Positions 57,928 through 64,000 of a stretch of 64,000 nt of DNA are shown here, in pieces (within the stretch, counting starts at the first letter, position 1; the number at the start of each line of letters is the position of its first letter). Position numbers and translations under genes: made by a program. The DNA comes from Flammulina velutipes. Taxonomy: Eukaryota > Basidiomycota > Agaricomycetes > Agaricales > Physalacriaceae. A model generated the notes under the pieces. It ran no database searches. It was not told the DNA's origin and worked only from the letters and a program-made list of their open reading frames with translations. The stretch covers positions 1,426,001 to 1,490,000 of the forward strand of contig CM022371.1 in NCBI GenBank assembly GCA_011800155.1, given 5' to 3'.

Positions 57928-59265
57928 TTGCCTTGCGCGATCACGATCGCATTCAGCCACAATACAATTATCATGGAGGTGAGCTACCTATCGTTACATC
58001 CTCGTTCAGTACATGACTGTAGCCGGAAGGGTGATCTAGCTACTCAACTCCGCAGGCGAAATGACAATGAGCCCCTGCTAGTTTCCTTCGCAGGTGTAAA
58101 CTACGCACGGACCGCATATCACCTCTTCGGCTATCTCACTATCAACGGAAATAAGGACTCCCCTGTTGGTGAACGCGAAGACTGGGAGCTCGTCAGAAAG
58201 GTCCTCGGCGATGGCTGTTGGCAAACGGCCGGGTCTTTCGCCGAACCACTCCAGCTCACACAAGAACGCATCCAGGTGTTTTTCAAGTACCTGTATTCTC
58301 CACTCCCTTTATCTGCACTGCTCCAGATGAATGTGATACCATACGATCTTGTAGATCCCAGATCACCTATCAACGATCCCACTACTTGGTCTCTTCGAAT
58401 TCGACGCGCCACATTCACGGAGAACAGTCCAATGTATCTCTTCAGACCACTCAGCGCTCAACGACCTCAAGATGCAGATTCTGAGATAGGTGTATTCAAA
58501 GCCGCAACTGCCCTCCAGATAATACGCTGCTGTTGGGGTCCAGCGCTCGAGGATGTTGCACGAGAGTTGATGCTACGCGGTATAGCCTTCCAAACCTTCG
58601 TGCATGCACCAATCAGTATCATACCACACGTGCCGCATTCAACAGAGGTCACATACCGCGTTGGATATACCCCCACCTATCGCGACTACCGAGTCTACGA
58701 GTCTAAGCGGACCCACTTTCTCCACAGCCGTAGGGGTCGTGCTGCCATCTTAGCAGGTGGTATTATTGCCCGGCTCGCACGCGAGATCGTGGTCCCTCAA
58801 GATGTTATCCATGGACCACCAACAGATGTTATGCAAAGTGGCACATGCTTTGTTGACCAATTTCCACTAACGGGATGTGAGGATATTGGACATTGGGACG
58901 ATCGCCTCACGCAAGAAGAGGAAGATTTGATGTGTGGCGTTTATCGGGTGGAAACCAGTAAGCCGAATCGGAGTGTACATGCAGGTACCTTTCCCTCACT
59001 ACTCGTAGGTCGCACGAATCCGAAGGAGGTTGTGTACGTGTCATGGTGGCCTCGCCCCTCGAGTTTCTCCCGTGCCGGATTCAATGTCGGATATTGGTCC
59101 AAGGACTGTGAGAAATGGTTTCAAAATCGTCTGGCAGAGCTTCGAAATGGTCAGGCCAAGACGCGATCCGTGTCGAGTTGGAGGGTTAATCTCAAATTGA
59201 CCAAGGTAGTCCCTAGAGTGATAGAGAGGAACGAGGAACGTGCTGCCGAATACCTGAGCTCATAA
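57928..59265 (+). CDS. Uncharacterised 445-aa protein
   Basis: A single open frame starts MPCAITIAFSHNTIIMEVSY (a later Met at about 57973 is also possible). The text suggests a globular enzyme-size protein, with WELVRKVLGDGCWQTAGSFAE, LFRPLSAQRPQDADSEIG, ALQIIRCCWGPALEDVARELM, YRVGYTPTYRDYRVYESKR, AILAGGIIARLAREIV, and a C-terminal VSWWPRPSSFSRAGFNVGYWSKDCEKWFQNR. Cys and Trp are placed throughout. No known domain or signal is recognised. It lies tandem to the racemase gene, with only about 30 bp between. Proteins of similar appearance are common in Agaricomycetes but without known function. Confidence 0.62.
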   Translation: MPCAITIAFSHNTIIMEVSYLSLHPRSVHDCSRKGDLATQLRRRNDNEPLLVSFAGVNYARTAYHLFGYLTINGNKDSPVGEREDWELVRKVLGDGCWQTAGSFAEPLQLTQERIQVFFKYLYSPLPLSALLQMNVIPYDLVDPRSPINDPTTWSLRIRRATFTENSPMYLFRPLSAQRPQDADSEIGVFKAATALQIIRCCWGPALEDVARELMLRGIAFQTFVHAPISIIPHVPHSTEVTYRVGYTPTYRDYRVYESKRTHFLHSRRGRAAILAGGIIARLAREIVVPQDVIHGPPTDVMQSGTCFVDQFPLTGCEDIGHWDDRLTQEEEDLMCGVYRVETSKPNRSVHAGTFPSLLVGRTNPKEVVYVSWWPRPSSFSRAGFNVGYWSKDCEKWFQNRLAELRNGQAKTRSVSSWRVNLKLTKVVPRVIERNEERAAEYLSS

Positions 59266-59361
59266 GATCTTTGCCTTCAATCTGTAAGATATTGTGTAGA
59301 AGAACAGTTATTTGAAAAGCTTGATGGGTGAATATTATACGAGAGCTTCGTAGCATAGTCT

Positions 59362-61063
59362 TCAATGTACTATAATCTCTCCCACTGCTCCTCGAAGCTC
59401 TCTTTTCGGTCGGCCGTCCTTCCTCTTGCCAACAATCTCAACCTCCATCTTCCTCGTATTCTCCGCCGTCAGTTGCTCTGCGAGACGTCCGTCAACAAAT
59501 GCGTTAGATAACCGGTCGATACATTCCATAAGGGTCACTCCAACTTTCCGCTTCGGTACGAGCGGTAGTAACAGAAAATCAGAGAAATGGGGATGAGCAG
59601 ATTTAGCTGGAACGGAGCGCGCATATGAATACATAGTATCCAGGAGACGAACGACCTGGAGACTCACCTAACGTCAACAATGTGGCTCTGGGTCCCCAAG
59701 TGTTCAAGATATCCTCTAGCCGCTCAAAGTGATCCTTCCATATAGTGAATGCCTCGGAGTTTACGACCAATATTTCGGGAAGGAGGGACGCTGTAGCCTC
59801 TTCGTCTTCTGACGACACGGGCCCGCCATGCATATTTGACGCCACTTGCCTTTGAATGTAAGTCTTATGGATGTCAAGCGGTGTCGGTCCTGGAGAAGGT
59901 ATCGGCTCCAGCCATGGGTCGTAGATGAGCAGCTTTGTGATAGGGATTCGTGGGAATCCCGCAAGGGGCGGTGTTGAAATGATATCAAACTGTGTAATGT
60001 ATTCAGTGACAACCTGGCGAAGCTGAATAGCCATACTTACAGCGGTGCAACCTCCGAATGAATGTCCAGATAAGGTTACATCTTTCGCGCACTCAACAAG
60101 CGTGTGGTCACCATCAGATCTCCAGCTGGACAGGTCAATAGGTGCCCCATCCACGAGTTCGACTTGTGGTGGTTGCTGATCGGTGTGTCGTAATATGGAG
60201 AGGAAGGCGGAGAACGCGCTGTATACTTCTTGACGACGGAATTCTAGTTGTTCTGTGCGCAGCACTAGAGTATTTTGCTCTGATTTAGAGGAGCGTCTGG
60301 AATGGAGTGAGTTGAAAGAACACGAAGCATAATACTTATAACTTGCCGCAAATCTTGCTCGCGAATGTATGGTATGACTTTGGGAGTACGTCGGCCGCCC
60401 TCGGTCCATTCACGAGGGGTCACACAGATGGATGTACCATCTCGGTGTTCTATGGCGATAATCACCTTGCCAGTCCCAGCCAACCGCGTGCAGAGCTGGC
60501 TTCATGGCGGGTTAGACGGGCTGTACACACTTAGAATAGAAAACAGCAAATACCTATACGCCGTCCGACTACCGCCCAGTCCGTGGGAGAAGACGACCAG
60601 CGGCCAAGGTTTATCTTTGGGATGAAGTAGAGGAGCGTTTGGATACGCAGGGATCTACAAGTAGTGAGAGTAAGTTTGAGTAGGAATCACGAGAGACGAC
60701 GACTTACCTTTAACAATGCAGCATAGCAGTAAACGAATGGCCATAAGATCCAGCGTGGAATTCTTTCTACGCGATCGCGTCATGAAATAAGAAAGAAGGG
60801 CGTAAGTTGAACGTACCGGCGAAGCTAGTGAAGCCTCTCAAAGTACCATTGAGAGGCCTCATTGCCCAGTCGACACCGCTCTTTGGCCGAGAGCTAATGT
60901 CAGCTGGATAGTAAACGGTAAATGCCACTTCATTCAGTACAAGTACAGCTTTTCCGTCTTTTGTTTCGGCATTCCCGAATGCCAAAGGAGGCTGTATGGG
61001 CGTTGCGAAAGTGGTCGAGCCAACACCATATGTGCTTGTCGACGATGTAGGCAGAGAAAACAT
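59362..61063 (-). CDS. PAF acetylhydrolase-like serine lipase
   Basis: Multi-exon gene of about 480 residues. It starts MFSLPTSSTSTYGVGSTTFA. Exons include LNEVAFTVYYPADI, PLVVFSHGLG (oxyanion region with HG), VIIAIEHRDGTSICVTPREW, the nucleophile elbow VTLSGHSFGGCTA (GHSFGG), PRIPITKLLIYDPWLEPIPSPG (Asp region) and a C-terminal His-bearing segment AKSAHPHFSDFLLL. This arrangement fits type II platelet-activating-factor acetylhydrolase, which removes short acyl chains from oxidised phospholipids. No clear secretion signal. Introns are numerous and boundaries approximate. Confidence 0.82.
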
Positions 61064-61245
61064 GTCATTGATCGTGATCGGGGTTGTGGCGATTACAGTA
61101 CAGTCATTGATCGGACCGAAAAGACCGAGCTTCAGGGGCTACGGCGGGTAACCTCGGCACCGGTCCGTCCATCCGTATTGTTTTCCTCATGTCGTTTTCT
61201 CTATCATGGTCCTGGGTCAAGGGCGATGCATCGATGCCTGTGCTT

Positions 61246-61269
61246 TTGATAGCAGCTAGCTGCTATCAA
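61246..61269. repeat. 24-bp perfect palindrome
   Basis: TTGATAGCAGCT followed directly by its reverse complement AGCTGCTATCAA, without a loop. This could be a binding site for a dimeric protein or chance. It lies about 180 bp upstream of the PAF-AH-like gene start. Confidence 0.7.
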
Positions 61270-61930
61270 GCGGAGTTTCAATGTGCACCATATGGGGAAG
61301 GAGACTGCCGTGGTCCGTTATGTGGCGCGACGATCTACGATATGCATTGTGAGTTAGAAATGAGGCCGAAAATGGTCATGTACAGTATAAAGTCAACATT
61401 TCCAATTTATTCTAGCCTAAAAGCCATTGTCAACCGGCAACTTGGCCAAATTTTGGCAGCTTTGCTTCTTCTAATTCAAAAGTCTTCAAAAGTCTAACGT
61501 GAAGGCAGAATTTGTGTCATATAAGCAATTGAAATGGAACCTCTTCAAAGGGACACATAGTGGCCATGCTACTGATGTAATGCGTCGTGCGCGAGAACTA
61601 ATGCGCCTCACTGAGATATTTCAAACTCCGCTAGATAGTGGATAGCAGCGGAAATGGCCGGATAGATGACTGATTTTTCCCTCTTCTTCTCCTTCGTGGT
61701 TTTACTTGTATGATTTATCTCATGTAGGTATATATTCATAAAACCCAGAATTAAAAAATTGAACGCATTGGAGAACTCCTCAAACAGCTAAAATTCTAGC
61801 TGCTACCGCGCGGCTTGTCGCCGGCACTGATCATCGATCACATATTCGGACCGTGCTGGCACATCGCGTGCGGCTCGTTCCCTTGAACGCATCGTACAGA
61901 ACAAGTTTCAGTGAGTGGCGCTCATCTTCT

Positions 61931-61995
61931 ATCTATTTCCTTTCTTTTCTTTTCTTTCCCTTCTTTTTATTTTATTTTAATTTAGTTTAGTTTCT
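61931..61995 (+). repeat. Pyrimidine-rich low-complexity tract
   Basis: Runs of T and C (ttcctttcttttcttttc, then TTTTATTTTATTTTAATTTAG) in an empty region. It may mark a degraded poly-T tract or a promoter element. Confidence 0.6.
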
Positions 61996-62412
61996 CTTTA
62001 AGCACAGGCATCGCCCGTGCCCCATGGTCCTGCATCTCGCACTATGTTATTATTCGTTCGGTGGGTTTTGCTGGAGGGCACGATCCCCATCACCAGTCCC
62101 GGGGGCACGACATGGTAGCATCTTTTTCAACAGTCATCGGAATCTAGAGGTATGTACACTTGCGTCTCACTGCAATTTTTGATCCCAGCGGATTCAAATT
62201 TCTGGGCCCTTCAGAATACCTCGACCACCCAACTTTACATGATGCTTTCAATATCCACTAACTCAGTCTAACTGACAAATTCCCATAAAGTATCCCACGA
62301 CAAGAGGCGTAGGACATACATTCTCACAGACTACAGCTGGCTCGCGATCTAACATACGTGTATGATTTGGTTATGAAGAGCGATGAGTAATACTTGATAT
62401 AATTATGGCTCT

Positions 62413-63024
62413 TCACTCATCTCTGCAATTCTTTGTCAACCAGACAACAGCGGCACAGTGATTATATTGGCTCACCTTGTTCTCCGCGAACAATAACCGT
62501 TCCCAATCACTCAGCAGCATGATAACCTCCTCCGAATCCTTCTCTCGTCCTAGTCCATGCTCCAAATCTTGGAAGACGTTGAGGACGCTGCTCATACGAT
62601 GCGCAACAGCGACGCCGAACGCCACAAAATATAATAGGGTCGGAGTGGAGAATGTGGATGCCAGGAGATGGAGGATTCTCCCCAGTGGTGGCTCAGAGGA
62701 CGAGTAGATATCATACAAGACGATGGAAGCTGCCAGCGTCACGGTTGGTATGACACGGCTGGGCACGCGTTGGATGAGTCCGGATAGGACAGTAGCGTAC
62801 TCATCCGCGTAACAGTCTAGCTCGCGAAGAGCAGCGTAGACCACAAATATGAAAGAAATCAGTGCAAGGGCAGCGACTGCAGAGGATGCGAGGAGTTCCG
62901 TAATGTGAACGGAGTTGGTGATGATGGAAATTGGAGTAGGGGCCAAGACGGCGCGCGATGCCTCTACCAGAGCGAGTATGAAGGTGTAGTAGACGAAGGA
63001 TAGGATGAAAGCCGAAGACGCCAT
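62413..63024 (-). CDS. Small multi-pass membrane protein (A)
   Basis: 203 residues or slightly fewer, starting MASSAFILSFVYYTFILALV. Four or five hydrophobic segments are visible (residues about 5-25, 45-70, 95-115, 125-150). The soluble end is FQDLEHGLGREKDSEEVIMLLSDWERLL. A splice donor (AACAAG|GTGAGC) near 62475 suggests the last residues may be replaced by a short final exon ending near 62428. No family is recognised. It is tandem to and resembles the next gene, and TATATAA lies about 40 bp upstream. Confidence 0.6.
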   Translation of the reverse strand: MASSAFILSFVYYTFILALVEASRAVLAPTPISIITNSVHITELLASSAVAALALISFIFVVYAALRELDCYADEYATVLSGLIQRVPSRVIPTVTLAASIVLYDIYSSSEPPLGRILHLLASTFSTPTLLYFVAFGVAVAHRMSSVLNVFQDLEHGLGREKDSEEVIMLLSDWERLLFAENKVSQYNHCAAVVWLTKNCRDE

Positions 63025-63062
63025 GATGGGTGGGGATTAAAGCAGTTGTTACAATAGGAGAG

Positions 63063-63070
63063 TTATATAA
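63063..63070 (-). promoter_or_regulatory. TATA box before membrane protein A gene
   Basis: TTATATAA on the minus strand, about 40 bp upstream of the start at 63024. Confidence 0.5.
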
Positions 63071-63184
63071 GGTGTGTCCGGGGAATGCAGGGAAGAATGA
63101 GGAGATCGCTTTGTTGTCGTGAGGGATTATGTACAGCCTTGAGCGCTTTGTACGTTGCGCGAAACGGAGGGATGAAGGCCAAGA

Positions 63185-63724
63185 TCAGATCGATTTCCGG
63201 GATAGAGAAAAGGATGGTGGAGGATCCGGGGAAGGTGTTCTCGAGAGTCCACTTTCAAGTGCCACTGCCAGCTCATCCGAATCCTCCTCGTGATCAGCCG
63301 TCGCAACCATGGTCCGGTATTGATACAGCATGACCATATCATGAGCGAGGATCAAGAAAACCATCGCCTGCACACTCTTTGCGGAGAACGTGAACATAAA
63401 GGTTCCGCATAGGCGTGCCAGGTACCCCTTTGGAAGAGAGGCATAGATCATGTCGTTGGCCAAGGCAGCGGACAAGATTAGAATTGCGGCGTAGTTCCAT
63501 TTTTGGGCAGAAGAGATTCGGTATCGGTAACGGAATAGATAGATATGCGCCAAGGTTTCGAATGATTGAACCAAAAGTTCGACCAGAGCCCCTCCGGCGA
63601 GTACCCTTGACGAAATGGCAAGCCACTTGTTGGGCAACGTGTTTGCAACGAGGTTTACTAGCAGCTCCAAGACAACTTGGGATAGAACAAGAGCCGAGCT
63701 TATATAGATGATCTTTTGCGACAT
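63185..63724 (-). CDS. Small multi-pass membrane protein (B)
   Basis: 179 residues, one exon, starting MSQKIIYISSALVLSQVVLE. Hydrophobic segments fall at about residues 5-25, 40-65, 75-95 and 105-130, followed by a charged, Pro/Ser-rich tail (HEEDSDELAVALESGLSRTPSP). The layout resembles protein A (short N-terminal helix, LAHIYLFRYRYRI link, a similar ND(M)IYASLPKGYLARL / YDIYSSSEPPLGRIL loop), so the two may be old duplicates. Function unknown. Confidence 0.58.
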   Translation of the reverse strand: MSQKIIYISSALVLSQVVLELLVNLVANTLPNKWLAISSRVLAGGALVELLVQSFETLAHIYLFRYRYRISSAQKWNYAAILILSAALANDMIYASLPKGYLARLCGTFMFTFSAKSVQAMVFLILAHDMVMLYQYRTMVATADHEEDSDELAVALESGLSRTPSPDPPPSFSLSRKSI

Positions 63725-64000
63725 GACTGTGTAATGTCAAGAGGTTGAAAGTGATCGGTGCAAGACACCTAGAGGATTATATAGATGACCCCTGTCTTTA
63801 GGGGGAGCGCATCACATAACAGGATAGTTATAGACTCGGCCAAAAAAGCCGTTATGCCAAGGCGAGTTTCGGACATAAATACATGCGCCACAATTCGGCT
63901 GAAAACCAAAGAAGAAAATATTAGATTGCAACATAGATCGTAGTGAAAAATGTGAAAGATTATTGATTATCATGCAGAAGCCAATTCCTTCTCTATCTGT
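63725..64000. other. Promoter side of membrane protein B gene, nothing else seen
   Basis: A TATATAA-like element lies about 50 bp before the start of the gene at 63724. The remaining bases show no gene. Confidence 0.4.

Larger units (their letters stand above)
61064..62412. other. Intergenic, 1.3 kb
   Basis: No convincing gene. It holds a 24-bp perfect palindrome at 61246-61269 and a pyrimidine-rich tract around 61931-61995. A frame of 102 codons at 61189 lacks any recognised content. Confidence 0.45.

Noticed and set aside
61189..61497. A 102-codon frame in the 1.3-kb gap
   Set aside because: No family resemblance, and it crosses the palindrome. Likely chance.

Overview
The window comes from a filamentous basidiomycete, most likely an Agaricomycete. 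Genes are dense and split by many introns of about 50 nt with GT..AG ends. Fungal FunK1-type kinase genes are present, as is a housekeeping set (ARF1, SEC15, alpha-tubulin, GLN4, GRR1, VTC1, SWC4) typical of that group. I saw no prokaryotic feature, CRISPR array, tRNA, rRNA or recognisable transposase.

Region 1 (1-20500) is the unusual part. A long inverted repeat flanks about 10.6 kb of single-copy genes. The left arm (1-4236, continuing off the window) and the right arm (14872-19422 or further) both carry a FunK1 kinase gene, a detached FunK1 C-terminal fragment and a HAD phosphatase copy. The right arm runs into the 5' end of the complete SEC15 gene. The left arm carries only a piece of SEC15 (codons 90-165 plus part of intron 1), so the left arm looks like an inverted DNA-level copy of the right locus with a 339-bp internal deletion. 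It lies beside an older, intact HAD paralogue (4428-5489). Between the arms are Gemin2, a basic nuclear-type protein, a small basic protein, a dual-specificity phosphatase, ARF1 and SEC15.

Region 2 (21250-34400) holds two tandem alpha-tubulin genes, a single-pass membrane protein with repeated R-T-(S/T)-N-(S/A)-P motifs, glutaminyl-tRNA synthetase, LSM4, an F-box-like gene, a small unknown protein and a BTB/POZ protein.

Region 3 (35456-48100) holds a large disordered RING-H2 protein with a myristoylation-type N terminus, a peroxisomal enoyl-CoA hydratase/isomerase ending HKL, the F-box/LRR protein GRR1, a small unknown protein, a divergent LSM3/U1-C pair, VTC1 and SWC4.

Region 4 (48217-64000) holds a BCS1-like AAA ATPase, ARPC5, a Ufo1-like F-box/WD40/UIM protein, a coiled-coil ORF, an AGC kinase, a serine racemase-type PLP enzyme, an unknown 445-aa protein, a PAF-acetylhydrolase-type lipase and two small multi-pass membrane proteins.

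Many neighbours are divergent with only 50-120 bp between start codons, implying shared promoters. Four genes of Sm/LSm snRNP biology (Gemin2, LSM4, LSM3, U1-C) and four ubiquitin-related genes (RING, GRR1, Ufo1-like, F-box) fall in this window. I read that as gene density, not as a proven cluster. Exon boundaries were read by eye, so the outer coordinates of spliced genes are firmer than the inner ones.
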